From: JALYJG01 sp033763555
GTDB lineage: Bacteria > Pseudomonadota > Alphaproteobacteria > UBA9219
Direction: 5' to 3'
Assembly (NCBI GenBank): GCA_033763555.1
Contig: JANRKK010000035.1
Location: 1-63,079 of the forward strand
DNA: 63,079 nt
Of the stretch, positions 35,376 to 44,321 are shown in pieces. Position 1 is the first letter of the stretch, and every line of letters begins with the position of its first letter. Made by a program: the position numbers and the translations under genes. The notes below the pieces were generated by a model. It saw nothing but the letters and a program-made list of their open reading frames with translations, did not search any database and was not told the origin of the DNA.

Positions 35376-36476
35376 ATGAAAAAATATCTTCTGCTGTGCG
35401 TCTTATCCGGGCTGCTCTGTGCCACGCCGTGCCAGGCGGCAGAGATCGTGCCTGAAGCCATTCCCGCGGCATCCTACTTTCCGATTGTACCGTTGCAGGC
35501 CGGGGTGGACGAAACACCCCAGCTTCTGCCTGTTGCCAGCAATCGACCCCTGGAAGGCGATCATACGGGGCTGACGCGCGCCGTCTTCATTATCCACGAC
35601 ATTTCGCGCAACGCCGAAAGCGCGCTGGCGATGATGGTCGCCATGGCAGGCCCTGCCAGCGCTTCAACCATCATTCTCGCGCCGCAATTCCTGCTGGAAG
35701 CCGATATCGCCCGTTTTGCCAAACACTTGCCAGAGCAGGGTAAAATGTTCGCGCGCTGGCCGCTTGGCCAATGGGAAGAAGGCGGTGACTCCGCTGCCGC
35801 AGTTCCGCGCAAGGCCATCAGCTCTTTCACTGCTCTGGATCTGCTTTTGCTTTATGTGGGCGACAGGAAATTTTTTCCTGATCTGAAAGAGATTGTCATT
35901 GCCGGGCATGGCACGGGCGGTGATTTCGTACAGCGCTACGCCGCCAGCGGGAAAGCCATCGATGTGCTCGACCAGCAGAATATTCCCATACGCTTCGTAA
36001 GCGCCAACGCGTCGTCCTATTTGTATTTCACATCCATGCGGCCCACGGCCGGAAAGCGCGGCTTCAGCACGCCTGATGCCAAGGCGTGTCCGAATTTTAA
36101 CGCGTATCGTTACGGCCTCGACAACGCAAATGCCTATATCCGCCGCGCAGGAGCAAATGCGATTAAACTGAATTATCCTCTGCGCGAAGTGTTTTACCTG
36201 ACAGGCGAAAAAGCCGCCGGGCCTGATATTCTGGCCGATACCAGTTGTGCCGCATTGCTGGAAGGGCCAGACCGTATCGCCCGCGCGGCGAACTATAAAC
36301 TGTATCTCTCCATGCTGTTCGGGGAAACGGCTGGGAAACGGCAGACTTTCTCATCCGTGCCGCAGGCAGGTTATGACCCTGTGGCCGTGTTTGGTTCCCG
36401 CTGTGGTATGGCGGCCCTGTTCGGCGACGGCATGTGCGAACCGCCTTCGATTAGGACCTTAAAAACTCCGCAATAA
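35376..36476 (+). CDS. Secreted alpha/beta hydrolase-fold protein lacking the catalytic serine
   Basis: 366 residues with a signal peptide MKKYLLLCVLSGLLCATPCQAAEI. The fold is of an alpha/beta-hydrolase family that normally has a GHSxGG elbow; here the elbow reads IVIAGHGTGGDFVQRYAAS with Gly179 where the nucleophile Ser should be. Downstream, the usual acid loop (YLTGEKAAGPD) has no Asp at the expected GEx-D place. The C-terminal segment where the His is expected (VFGSRCGMAALFGDG) has none. The family structural features RFVSANASSYLYF and FNAYRYGLDNANAYI are kept, so it is likely a folded pseudoenzyme. Start ATG 35376 is 11 bases after galE; ends overlap the convergent hydrolase by 26 bases. 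Confidence 0.7.
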   Translation: MKKYLLLCVLSGLLCATPCQAAEIVPEAIPAASYFPIVPLQAGVDETPQLLPVASNRPLEGDHTGLTRAVFIIHDISRNAESALAMMVAMAGPASASTIILAPQFLLEADIARFAKHLPEQGKMFARWPLGQWEEGGDSAAAVPRKAISSFTALDLLLLYVGDRKFFPDLKEIVIAGHGTGGDFVQRYAASGKAIDVLDQQNIPIRFVSANASSYLYFTSMRPTAGKRGFSTPDAKACPNFNAYRYGLDNANAYIRRAGANAIKLNYPLREVFYLTGEKAAGPDILADTSCAALLEGPDRIARAANYKLYLSMLFGETAGKRQTFSSVPQAGYDPVAVFGSRCGMAALFGDGMCEPPSIRTLKTPQ

Positions 36477-37290
36477 CATTTATTTGCGTCACGTCCATGA
36501 GCGCGGGCGCATGACCCGTATGCGGAAACTCCATCAGCTCGGCTTTCGGCCCGCGGCGGGTCATCTCTTGCGCCGTTTCGGCCGAAAGAATATCTGACAT
36601 TGTGCCGCGCAACAGAAGAACCGGGCATTGGATACGGTCATACAAATCCCAGAAATCGACATCCTGCTCCAGTGCCAGAAAACTTTTTCCGATGGATGGA
36701 TCGTGCGCAAGCGTCAATTTTCCATTTGGCAAGGTGCGGTGGCTGTGCGCTGCCAGATGTTTCCAATCGGCATCTGTCAGGGCGCCAAAGGGCGCATAGA
36801 CCTGGCGCAGATGCCGCTCCAGCTGCTCGACACCGTTAAACTCCGGCATCAAACTGACATATTCGCCGATACGCTTCAGCGCGGCGACGGGAATAAACGG
36901 CCCGACATCATTGATAACAAGGCGACGAATGGGCGAGTTCGGCATCGAGGCTATCAGCATGCCAAGAATGCCGCCCATCGAGGTGCCGACCCAATCCACC
37001 TGCTCTTTCCCCGTGCGCGCGATCAGCGCCGTTGTATCATTGATATATTGAGGATAGCCGTAAAGCGCAGGATCGCCCAGCCAATCGCTTTGGCCGCGCC
37101 CCACCATATCCGGACAGAAAATTTGCGTCTCATTCTTTAAAGTTTCAGCCAGCCGATCAAAATCCCGGCCATTGCGCGTCAATCCGTGCACGCAAATGAC
37201 GGGCGGACGTGCCGATGCCCGCCCCCATTCGATATAGGCCACACGGTGAAAGCCCAAAGCGCTATGGCCGAGGAAGAAATGCTGCTGCAT
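36451..37290 (-). CDS. Alpha/beta hydrolase
   Basis: 279 residues. Fold landmarks: VICVHGLTRNGRDFDRLAE, QIFCPDMVGRGQSDWL, nucleophile elbow WVGTSMGGILGMLIASM with Ser in GTSMGG, VLLLRGTMSDILS (acid), and MEFPHTGHAPALMD (His). All triad positions visible, in contrast to the neighbouring pseudo-hydrolase. The N-terminus IEWGRAS resembles esterase/dehalogenase-like members. Substrate unknown. Divergent from the aldehyde dehydrogenase gene, convergent with the pseudo-hydrolase. Confidence 0.85.
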   Translation of the reverse strand: MQQHFFLGHSALGFHRVAYIEWGRASARPPVICVHGLTRNGRDFDRLAETLKNETQIFCPDMVGRGQSDWLGDPALYGYPQYINDTTALIARTGKEQVDWVGTSMGGILGMLIASMPNSPIRRLVINDVGPFIPVAALKRIGEYVSLMPEFNGVEQLERHLRQVYAPFGALTDADWKHLAAHSHRTLPNGKLTLAHDPSIGKSFLALEQDVDFWDLYDRIQCPVLLLRGTMSDILSAETAQEMTRRGPKAELMEFPHTGHAPALMDVTQINVIAEFLRS

Positions 37291-37352
37291 GCAAACCTGT
37301 TTCGCGAATCCGGAACGACCATGCTAGCCTGAAGCGCCTGCAAGGAGAAGAT

Positions 37353-38837
37353 ATGCCTGCCTCATCCGACACACTTGCCCTCGCCAAACGTCTTTCCGGC
37401 AAGCAGTTAATCAACGGCCAGCTGGTTGCGCCGAAGTCCGGCAAGGTTTTCCCGGTGCTCAACCCGGCGACAGGCGAAAATTGCGCCGAGGCCGCACATG
37501 GCGATGCGGCGGATGTCGACAGCGCCGTTCAAGCTGCTGCCAAAACACAAAAAGACTGGGCCAGAAAGCCAGCACGCGAACGCGGCAAGCTGATAAGCGA
37601 GGTCGCGCGGTTGATAACAGCGCATGGCGAGGAGCTGGCACAGCTTATGGTGCTGGAAACCGGAAAAGCCATCCGCACCGAATGCCGCATTGAAGTTGGT
37701 GCTGCTGCCGATATCTGGACTTTCTATGGAGGATTGGGATCGGAACTCAAAGGCGAAACTGTACCCTTCCGCCCGGAAGTTCTGGTTTTCACGCAGCATG
37801 AGCCGATCGGCGTTGTCGGCGCAATCATTCCCTGGAATGTGCCGCTGTTGCTGCTGGCGCTGAAGGTCTGCCCGGCGCTGGTTGCCGGGAATAGCATCGT
37901 CGTCAAATCCGCCGAAGAAGCGCCATTGACTGTCCTCCGCGTCGCCGAGCTGGCTCAGCAAGTTTTGCCGCCAGGTATTTTCAACATGTTGTCCGGCTTT
38001 GGGCCCGATTGTGGTGGGCCCCTGGTGGAACATCCGCTGGTGCGAAAAGTCAGCTTCACTGGCTCGGTGGAGACCGGGAAAATCATCGCCCGGGCAGCAG
38101 CAGAGAAACTTATTCCTACGACGCTGGAACTCGGCGGCAATAGCCCGATGATCATTATGCAAGATGCTGATTTTGACCGCACGGTGCAAGGCGCTGTTAT
38201 TGGCGTGCGCTTCACACGGCAGGGGCAAAGCTGTACCTGCGCCTCACGCATCTTCGTTCACCGTTCGCTGCATGATGAGTTCGTCAAACGCCTGAAGGCT
38301 AAAGTCGATGCCATGAAAATCGGCGATCCGTTTGATGACGCCACAGATATCGGCAGCATTATCTCCCCGCAGCAGTTTGAGCGCGTGCAAAGCTATGTCG
38401 AAATAGGCGAAAAGATTCCCGGCAGCATGGCACATCGCTGCGGCCAGATGCCGAAAGACCCAAAACTGGCCCAAGGTCTTTTCACTCAGCCTGTGATTTT
38501 TACGGGCTTGACGAATGACAGCAAACTGGCACGCGAGGAGATTTTTGGGCCTGTCACATGCGTCATCCCATTCGATGATTTCGAGGAAGCCCTGCGGCTG
38601 GCGAACGATACCGAATACGGGCTGGCGGCAACCATTTGGACAAAAGACCTGAAATCCGCCATGCAGGCGGCGCAGCGGCTGGAAGCCGGGTTCGTGCAGG
38701 TAAACCAGAATCTTGTGGTACAAGCGAACCTGTCCTATGGCGGCTTTAAAAATTCCGGCATCGGCAAGGAAGCCTCGCTCGAAGCCATGCTGGAACATTT
38801 CACGAAGAAGAAGACCGTACTGGTCAATATGGAATAG
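37353..38837 (+). CDS. Aldehyde dehydrogenase family protein
   Basis: 494 residues from ATG 37353 (AAGGAG seven bases before); the 48-residue upstream frame is antisense to the hydrolase. NAD(P)-dependent aldehyde oxidation: VGAIIPWNVPLLLLALKVCPALVAGN, catalytic Glu in LELGGNSPM, catalytic Cys in RQGQSCTCASRIFV, FGPVTCVIPFDD and the late GGFKNSGIGKEASLEAML. Betaine-aldehyde or related aldehydes are typical substrates; not decidable here. Followed by a penicillin acylase gene 12 bases downstream. Confidence 0.92.
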   Translation: MPASSDTLALAKRLSGKQLINGQLVAPKSGKVFPVLNPATGENCAEAAHGDAADVDSAVQAAAKTQKDWARKPARERGKLISEVARLITAHGEELAQLMVLETGKAIRTECRIEVGAAADIWTFYGGLGSELKGETVPFRPEVLVFTQHEPIGVVGAIIPWNVPLLLLALKVCPALVAGNSIVVKSAEEAPLTVLRVAELAQQVLPPGIFNMLSGFGPDCGGPLVEHPLVRKVSFTGSVETGKIIARAAAEKLIPTTLELGGNSPMIIMQDADFDRTVQGAVIGVRFTRQGQSCTCASRIFVHRSLHDEFVKRLKAKVDAMKIGDPFDDATDIGSIISPQQFERVQSYVEIGEKIPGSMAHRCGQMPKDPKLAQGLFTQPVIFTGLTNDSKLAREEIFGPVTCVIPFDDFEEALRLANDTEYGLAATIWTKDLKSAMQAAQRLEAGFVQVNQNLVVQANLSYGGFKNSGIGKEASLEAMLEHFTKKKTVLVNME

Positions 38838-38849
38838 GAGCCGTCAGGA

Positions 38850-41276
38850 ATGCGATTATCTCCCCGCGCGCGTTGTATTGGCCTTGGCCTTCTTCTCCTT
38901 CTGGCGCTTACCATTGTCGGTTCTGTCTGGATCTTCAACCGCGCTTTGCCCGATTATGCCGGAAACAAGGCTATGCCCGGCCTTTCGGCGCAGGTCAGTG
39001 TCATGCGCGACTCCTATGGCGTGCCACATATTTTCGCCACCAACACCTATGATGCCTTCCGCACGCTTGGCTATGTGCATGCCAGCGAACGCATGTTCCA
39101 GATGGAAATGCAGCGCCACGCCGGGCAAGGAAGGCTGGCGGAAATTACGGGTAAGGATACGCTCGGCATCGACAAATTCACGCGCACGCTCGGCCTCTAC
39201 CGTCTGGCGGAAAGCAGCTATGCCGCCTTGTCGCCGGAAGCGCAAAGTCTCCTGCAAGCCTATGCAGGCGGTGTTAATACCTGGCTGGAAACGCACCGCT
39301 ATGCCATGCCGCCGGAACTGTTCCTGCTGCGCGTGAAGCCGGAGCCCTGGAAACCCGCCGATTCCATCGTCTGGGGCAAATTGATGGGCCTGCAGCTCAG
39401 CAAAAATTATAAATTGGAAGCCCTGCGCGCCAAGCTGGCCCCAAAGCTTTCCATGGCGGAAATGAACGCGCTTTTCCCCCTGCCGTCGGGCAGCGCGCCT
39501 GTTACTACAGGGCCGCGCAGCAAGCTACCGATCGCCGAACCGCCCGTAAAAAAATCACATGACAAGAAGCACCGCAAAATATCGGATGCTTTGGATCAAC
39601 TCGGCCAAATCACATCCCTGACGCATGCAGCGTCGAATGAATGGGTGATTTCCGGCGCACGCACGGAAAGTGGCAAGCCTATTTTGGCCAATGACCCGCA
39701 TCTGGGGCTGGAAGCGCCAATCCTCTGGTATCTGGCGCGCATCGTCACCCCGGAAGGCTCCATCAAAGGTGCAACCGTGCCGGGGCTTCCGGCTATCCTG
39801 CTCGGGCAGAATGATCATATCGCCTGGGGCTTCACCACAACGGGAAGCGATGTGCAGGACTTATTCATTGAAACACTCGACCCCAAAAATCCGGAGCAAT
39901 ATTTGACGCCTTCCGGCAGCGAATCTTTTGCGCAGCGCACGGAAACCATCCGCGTCAAAGGCGCAGGCAATGTGACCCTGCAAGTGCGTTCAACACGCCA
40001 TGGGCCTGTCTTGTCAGATATCGATGATGATCTAGCGGCTTTGGCGGGTGAGGGCAAAGTCATGGCGCTGGCCTTCACGGGCCTTGGCGCGGCGGATACA
40101 ACTTCCGATGCGTTGATGCGCCTGAATTTTTCCAAAAACTGGAAGGATTTTCTTTCCGCCTTGCAGCTTTACCAAACGCCGCCGCAAAATATTGTCTATG
40201 CCGATACCGAAGGGAATATTGGCTTTGCCAATCCCGGTCTTGTGCCTGTGCGCAAAGAGGGTCGCGGCCTGACGCCTGTCGATGGCACGTCCGGCACCTA
40301 TGACTGGAAAGGCACTGTTCCTTTTGCCTATTTGCCGCAATTGTATAACCCGCAGTCCGGTTTTGTTTTCAACGCCAATAATGCCGTGGCAAGTTCGGCA
40401 GGGTTTTATTTCCTAGGCATGGATTGGGAAGAACCTTATCGCGCCGAAAGGCTGCAGGAATTTTTTGACACGGTTGAAAAACATAACCTTGATGGCTCGG
40501 CAGCGATGCAGAATGACCATGTTTCATCTGCTGCGCGCGATTTGCTCCCTCACCTGCTGCGCCTGCAATTTTCTTATCCGCATCATGACGATAATCCGCG
40601 CGCCGCCGAAGCAGTTGCCATGCTGCGCGGCTGGGACGGCACGATGGATAAAAACCGCCCCGAGCCCTTGATTTTCGAGGGTTGGATGCAGGCGTTGCAT
40701 CGCTTTCTGCTGGTAGAAAAAACGGGCATGGAGCTTGAAGCCAAAGGCCCCTTCAACGCTGCGGGGATGTCTTTCATCCTCACCAATGGCGCGAAGGATT
40801 GGTGCCCCGAGGCGGATTGTGACCGCGTAACCCTGCAAGCTTTGGATGAAGCGCTGGATATGCTGACGCAACGCCATGGGCTGGATATGAACAAATGGCG
40901 TTGGGGGAATGAGCATGTCACCCTGCTCAAGCATAAATTCTTCAGCCATATACCCGGGATGAAACGGCTAAGCGGCTTTTTTGCGCCAAGCAGTGGCGAT
41001 TTTTACACGCTCGATCGCGGCGGAAGCTTTGAAGCCAGCGAACGTTATCCCTTCGCCCGCACGCATGGCGGGGGATTCCGCGGCATTTACGATCTTGCCG
41101 ACCCAACGCAATCGCGTTTCATGATTGCCACAGGCGAGTCCGGACATGTCACCTCACCGCATTACGGCGATCTGTTCGGCCTGTGGAGCGAAGGGAAATA
41201 CATCACCCTGTCCGGCACGCGCGATGAGCTGGCTGCCCAAGGTTCATGGGAGCTGGTTTTCAATCCGGCTGATTAA
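38850..41276 (+). CDS. Penicillin acylase family protein (Ntn hydrolase)
   Basis: 808 residues. N-terminal membrane/signal segment (CIGLGLLLLLALTIVGSVWIFN), then the alpha-chain features MRDSYGVPHIFATN and ALGY-like LGYVHASERMFQMEMQR. The autoproteolytic nucleophile is Ser262 in HAASNEWVISG, followed by ILANDPHLGLEAP. The late beta-chain block is GDFYTLDRGGSF and IYDLADPTQSRFMIATGESGH. Family enzymes cleave amide bonds of penicillins, acyl-homoserine lactones or cephalosporin precursors after self-processing; quorum-signal degradation is one possible role here. Twelve bases after the aldehyde dehydrogenase gene; overlaps a small convergent gene by 4 bases. Confidence 0.92.
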   Translation: MRLSPRARCIGLGLLLLLALTIVGSVWIFNRALPDYAGNKAMPGLSAQVSVMRDSYGVPHIFATNTYDAFRTLGYVHASERMFQMEMQRHAGQGRLAEITGKDTLGIDKFTRTLGLYRLAESSYAALSPEAQSLLQAYAGGVNTWLETHRYAMPPELFLLRVKPEPWKPADSIVWGKLMGLQLSKNYKLEALRAKLAPKLSMAEMNALFPLPSGSAPVTTGPRSKLPIAEPPVKKSHDKKHRKISDALDQLGQITSLTHAASNEWVISGARTESGKPILANDPHLGLEAPILWYLARIVTPEGSIKGATVPGLPAILLGQNDHIAWGFTTTGSDVQDLFIETLDPKNPEQYLTPSGSESFAQRTETIRVKGAGNVTLQVRSTRHGPVLSDIDDDLAALAGEGKVMALAFTGLGAADTTSDALMRLNFSKNWKDFLSALQLYQTPPQNIVYADTEGNIGFANPGLVPVRKEGRGLTPVDGTSGTYDWKGTVPFAYLPQLYNPQSGFVFNANNAVASSAGFYFLGMDWEEPYRAERLQEFFDTVEKHNLDGSAAMQNDHVSSAARDLLPHLLRLQFSYPHHDDNPRAAEAVAMLRGWDGTMDKNRPEPLIFEGWMQALHRFLLVEKTGMELEAKGPFNAAGMSFILTNGAKDWCPEADCDRVTLQALDEALDMLTQRHGLDMNKWRWGNEHVTLLKHKFFSHIPGMKRLSGFFAPSSGDFYTLDRGGSFEASERYPFARTHGGGFRGIYDLADPTQSRFMIATGESGHVTSPHYGDLFGLWSEGKYITLSGTRDELAAQGSWELVFNPAD

Positions 41277-41503
41277 GGCGTCGGTTGCTCTTCAGTTACA
41301 AACCAAACAGTCATGCTCGTCGGACGACTAGCGCGCAACCGTGAGTGCGCTGGCTCTGATTCTAACAAAGTACCTGATGTTCTGGCTTCAGCTCTATTTG
41401 CCCCTTCCACTTGGCGCTGAGCTTCTTCCGATGTGTATTCTTGAGGAAGAATAACCTTCCCGCTCTCTCCGCCAGCGGAAATTATGTAACCTACTCTTGG
41501 CAT
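41273..41503 (-). CDS. Small hypothetical protein
   Basis: 76 residues, not recognised. GAAAGGAACTGTC precedes the ATG, a good ribosome site, which favours a real gene. Polar and charged, with a Glu/Arg/Ala-rich middle (YTSEEAQRQVEGANRAEARTS) likely helical; no membrane segment or Cys. The gene is AT-richer than the penicillin-acylase gene that it overlaps convergently by 4 bases. The ~100 bases upstream (41504-41610) hold only AT-rich sequence. Confidence 0.5.
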   Translation of the reverse strand: MPRVGYIISAGGESGKVILPQEYTSEEAQRQVEGANRAEARTSGTLLESEPAHSRLRASRPTSMTVWFVTEEQPTP

Positions 41504-41610
41504 GACAGTTCCTTTCTCTTCCTAATAGATAAATTAAAAATTTGATTTCACTTTAGTACAATAAGAATGCCATGAAAGCAAAAGACATAAACCTCTGCTC
41601 AATCAAAGAG

Positions 41611-41811
41611 TTAAGCAATAATATCCGGCAATAATTTGCTCTCCACCGCCATGATTTCATCGCGCAGGACAAGCTTGCGCTTCTTGAGGCGCTGAATCTG
41701 GATCATGTCCGGCGTGGCGCGCTGCGACAAAGCCTGAATGGCATCGTCAAGATCGCGATGCTCGGCCTTCATCGTCGCCAGGCGCTCTTTCAGGTTTTCT
41801 TGTTCGTTCAT
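41611..41811 (-). CDS. DUF465 (YdcH-like) small coiled-coil protein
   Basis: 66 residues, a helical hairpin matching the DUF465/YdcH family: LKERLATMKAEHRDLDDAIQ, then IQRLKKRKLVLRDEIMAVES. The conserved H-RDLD and LKKxKLxLKDE patterns are visible. Function unknown across the family. Lies downstream of rplL on the same strand, beyond the rplL terminator. Confidence 0.85.
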   Translation of the reverse strand: MNEQENLKERLATMKAEHRDLDDAIQALSQRATPDMIQIQRLKKRKLVLRDEIMAVESKLLPDIIA

Positions 41812-41893
41812 GCAACAAGGCTTCGGGTTGCGAAGCGGCCTCCATAGCAGAAAATGGGCCCAAATTCACCTGCTTTCGGACCCCTCAATGAAA

Positions 41894-41917
41894 AAGGGCG
41901 GGAACGACCCCGCCCTT
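41894..41917 (-). terminator. Intrinsic terminator of the rplL operon
   Basis: Minus strand: AAGGGCGGG-(6 bases)-CCCGCCCTT, a perfect 9-bp stem (41917 to 41894), running into TTTTT (41895-41891). It lies 28 bases beyond the rplL stop, so transcription ends here and does not run on into rpoB as in most bacteria. Confidence 0.85.
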
Positions 41918-41944
41918 CTCATTGGTTCAAAAAACCGAAATGGA

Positions 41945-42331
41945 TTACTTGAGTTCCACTGCGGCACCGGCAGCTTCAAGCTGCTTCTTGAACTTTTCGG
42001 CATCGGCCTTGGAAACACCTTCCTTGAGGGTCTTCGGCGCGCCTTCGACCAAATCCTTGGCTTCCTTGAGGCCAAGACCGGTGATGGCACGGACTTCCTT
42101 AATGACTTCGATCTTCTTGTCGCCGGACTTCGCCAGGACAAGCGTGAACTCGGTCTTTTCTTCGGCTGCAGCGCCGCCGCCAGCCGCGGCACCGCCGCCG
42201 CCAACTGCCGCTACGGCCACGGGAGCCGCTGCGCTAACGCCCCACTTGTCTTCGAGCAGCTTGGACAGTTCCGCCGCTTCAATGACGCTCAGGCCTGAAA
42301 GTTCTTCAACGATCTTTTCTAACTTCGACAT
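41945..42331 (-). CDS. rplL: Ribosomal protein L7/L12
   Basis: 128 residues. N-terminal dimerisation domain (KLEKIVEELSGLSVIEAAELSKLLEDKWGV with breaks), Ala/Gly-rich hinge (VAAVGGGGAAAGGG), and a C-terminal factor-binding domain KTEFTLVLAKSGDKKIEVIKEVR to LVEGAPKTLKEGVSKADAEK. Four or six copies sit on L10 and recruit translation factors. A strong terminator follows. No rpoB gene lies downstream. Confidence 0.97.
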   Translation of the reverse strand: MSKLEKIVEELSGLSVIEAAELSKLLEDKWGVSAAAPVAVAAVGGGGAAAGGGAAAEEKTEFTLVLAKSGDKKIEVIKEVRAITGLGLKEAKDLVEGAPKTLKEGVSKADAEKFKKQLEAAGAAVELK

Positions 42332-42390
42332 GGTCTTCTCCCTTGTTGATCAAAATTAAACACAACGACGCAGCCTTGCGGCCTTGTTCC

Positions 42391-42918
42391 TTACGACTCC
42401 TGACGGCTACGCGCCGCTATAACGCGTGCCAGCTGCCCGGCGGGCGCCTGCAGAACACCCGCGATCTTGGTCGCCGGAGCCAGCAAGAGACCAATGAGCT
42501 TGCCACGCAATTCATCCAACGACGGCAGACTGGCGAGCGTCCGTGTCTGCGCTTCATCCAGAATCTGGTCGCCCATGCTGGCGCCGACAATCTTGAATTT
42601 TTCGTTTTTCTTGGAAAACGCCACGGCAGCCTTGGCGGCAGCGATGGGATCCTTGGAATAGGCCAGCGCCGTCGGACCGTGCAGGAATTTTTCCAGCCCG
42701 GCGATCTTGGTGCCCTGAATAGCGTGCTTGATGATAGTGTTCTTACCGACGCGCAGGCCGACTTTTTCCTTGTGCATCTGAACGCGCAATTCACGCGTTT
42801 CATCGGCATTCAGGCCGCTTTGCTGCGTGACGACGACGATGCCCGCATCCTTCAGCTCTTCGCCAAATTCGGCGATCAGCTTTTCCTTGGCGATCCGGTT
42901 GGCACTTACATGGGTCAT
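42391..42918 (-). CDS. rplJ: Ribosomal protein L10
   Basis: 175 residues from ATG 42918 (AAGGAG upstream); the upstream in-frame extension lies in the leader. Assembles the L7/L12 stalk on 23S rRNA. Motifs: SGLNADETRELRVQMHKE, VGKNTIIKHAIQGT, FLHGPTALAYSKDPIAAAK, and a C-terminal helix for L12 dimers. Probably autoregulates translation of rplJL through the leader at 42919-43181. Confidence 0.96.
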   Translation of the reverse strand: MTHVSANRIAKEKLIAEFGEELKDAGIVVVTQQSGLNADETRELRVQMHKEKVGLRVGKNTIIKHAIQGTKIAGLEKFLHGPTALAYSKDPIAAAKAAVAFSKKNEKFKIVGASMGDQILDEAQTRTLASLPSLDELRGKLIGLLLAPATKIAGVLQAPAGQLARVIAARSRQES

Positions 42919-43181
42919 GTTCAGCTCCTTAACGTTCCCCGTTCTTCCCTTACGGGAAGCGATAAATTTCAAATTGTCCGAGGAGAAGAAGCCGAAAACA
43001 ACGCCACAAAGCGGAGAACCGCATACGTCAGCGTTTGTTTCAACCCCGTCTATGCTGGCGTTTTAAACCCTCCTAAGAGAGTACCCGCAGTCTCGGACAG
43101 GTCGCCTTATCGCTAAGGCGGGGCCCTCATACCCCGTTCGGGGGTGAAAGGGCAACACAAAACTTCACTTAACCAATAAAA
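42919..43181 (-). promoter_or_regulatory. Ribosomal protein L10-type mRNA leader
   Basis: 263 bases between rplA and rplJ with no gene. On the minus strand it contains the conserved-looking segment GTCCGAGACTGCGGGTACTC, close to the core of L10 leaders. Several hairpins are visible: ACCCC-(5)-GGGGT at 43131-43145, a CGCCTTA/TAAGGCG stem at 43103-43120, and CTTCCC-TTAC-GGGAAG at 42944-42959, just before the rplJ ribosome site. Known L10 leaders bind the L10-L12 complex and shut down translation. Assignment by recall of the family; covariance search not run. Confidence 0.7.
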
Positions 43182-43889
43182 CTAGGCTTCGCCAGTTAAA
43201 GTGGTGAGATCAACTTTTACGCCCGGCCCCATGGTCGAGGACAAGGTAACACGATTGATATAAGTGCCTTTCACGCCCGTCGGACGCGCCTTGGCGAGAG
43301 CACCCAAAAAAGCCCGCGCATTTTCAAGGATAGCTTGTTCAGCAAAACTGGCCTTGCCGATACCTGCTTGAACAATGCCCGCCTTCTCGGCACGAAATTC
43401 AATGGAACCCGCCTTGGCAGCCTTGACGGCTTCGCCGACATTCGGTGTGACGGTGCCCAGCTTCGGGTTCGGCATCAGGCCGCGCGGACCCAGAACCTTA
43501 CCCAGCTTACCGACGATACCCATCATATCCGGCGAAGCGACCACGCGGTCAAAATCCGCCCAGCCACCATTGATTTTTTCGGCCAGATCATCGCCGCCAA
43601 CAGCGTCTGCTCCAGCTTTCTTTGCTTCATCGGCCTTGTCGCCCTTGGCGAACACAACAACACGCAGGGTCTTACCCGTACCGTGCGGCAACTGCACCAT
43701 GGCGCGAACCGTCTGATCCGACTGCTTGGTGTCGATGTTGAGATTGACCGCGATTTCGACCGTTTCGTCGAATTTGCGTTGCGCCTGCGAGGCATTCTGC
43801 TTGACGAGCTTGACGGCATCGGAAAGCGGATAGGCTTTCTTGCGATCAACGTTACCCAGAGCCTTGCGGAATTTTTTACCGTGAATCAT
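43182..43889 (-). CDS. rplA: Ribosomal protein L1
   Basis: 235 residues. L1 stalk protein: GKKFRKALGNVDRKKAYPL at the N-terminus, TVRAMVQLPHGTGKTLRV, FDRVVASPDMMGIVGKLGKVLGPRGLMPNPKLGT with breaks, and the end IEFRAEKAGIVQAGIGKASF. Separates by 3 bases from rplK. Autogenous repressor of the rplKA unit in other bacteria. Confidence 0.97.
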   Translation of the reverse strand: MIHGKKFRKALGNVDRKKAYPLSDAVKLVKQNASQAQRKFDETVEIAVNLNIDTKQSDQTVRAMVQLPHGTGKTLRVVVFAKGDKADEAKKAGADAVGGDDLAEKINGGWADFDRVVASPDMMGIVGKLGKVLGPRGLMPNPKLGTVTPNVGEAVKAAKAGSIEFRAEKAGIVQAGIGKASFAEQAILENARAFLGALAKARPTGVKGTYINRVTLSSTMGPGVKVDLTTLTGEA

Positions 43890-43892
43890 GGT

Positions 43893-44321
43893 TTACTCCA
43901 CTACCTGGACGCCCATGGAACGGGCAGAACCGACAATCATGTTACAGGCGGCGTCGATATCGTTGGCGTTCAGATCCTGCATCTTCTGCTTCGCGATCTC
44001 GCGCACTTGCGCCATCGTGATCTTCCCGACGGTTTCCGTACCCGTAGTGCGCGCGCCCTTCTCGATCTTCGCCGCTTTCATGATGAAAAAGCTGTTAGGC
44101 GGCATCTTGGTGATGAAGGTAAAGCTGCGATCCGAAAAGGCGGTGATGACAACCGGGATCGGCGTGCCTTTTTCCATGTTCTGCGTCTTGGCATTAAATT
44201 GCTTGCAGAATTCCATGATGTTGAGACCGCGCTGACCCAGAGCCGGGCCGATCGGCGGCGACGGATTAGCGGCGCCCGCAGGCACCTGCAGCTTGATAAG
44301 ACCGATGACTTCTTTTGCCAT
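43893..44321 (-). CDS. rplK: Ribosomal protein L11
   Basis: 142 residues from ATG 44321 (GGAG upstream). L11 of the GTPase-associated centre: IGLIKLQVPAGAANPSPPIGPALGQRGLNIMEFCK with breaks, and AFSDRSFTFITKMPPNSFFI. First ribosomal gene of the cluster. The usual upstream partners secE-nusG are absent; the next gene upstream on this strand is a coiled-coil protein 270 bases away. Confidence 0.97.
   Translation of the reverse strand: MAKEVIGLIKLQVPAGAANPSPPIGPALGQRGLNIMEFCKQFNAKTQNMEKGTPIPVVITAFSDRSFTFITKMPPNSFFIMKAAKIEKGARTTGTETVGKITMAQVREIAKQKMQDLNANDIDAACNMIVGSARSMGVQVVE

Noticed and set aside
38850..41276. Acyl-homoserine-lactone acylase as a firm assignment
   Set aside because: The Ntn-hydrolase family covers several amide substrates and I see no residues that decide among them; no LuxI/LuxR genes are in the window.
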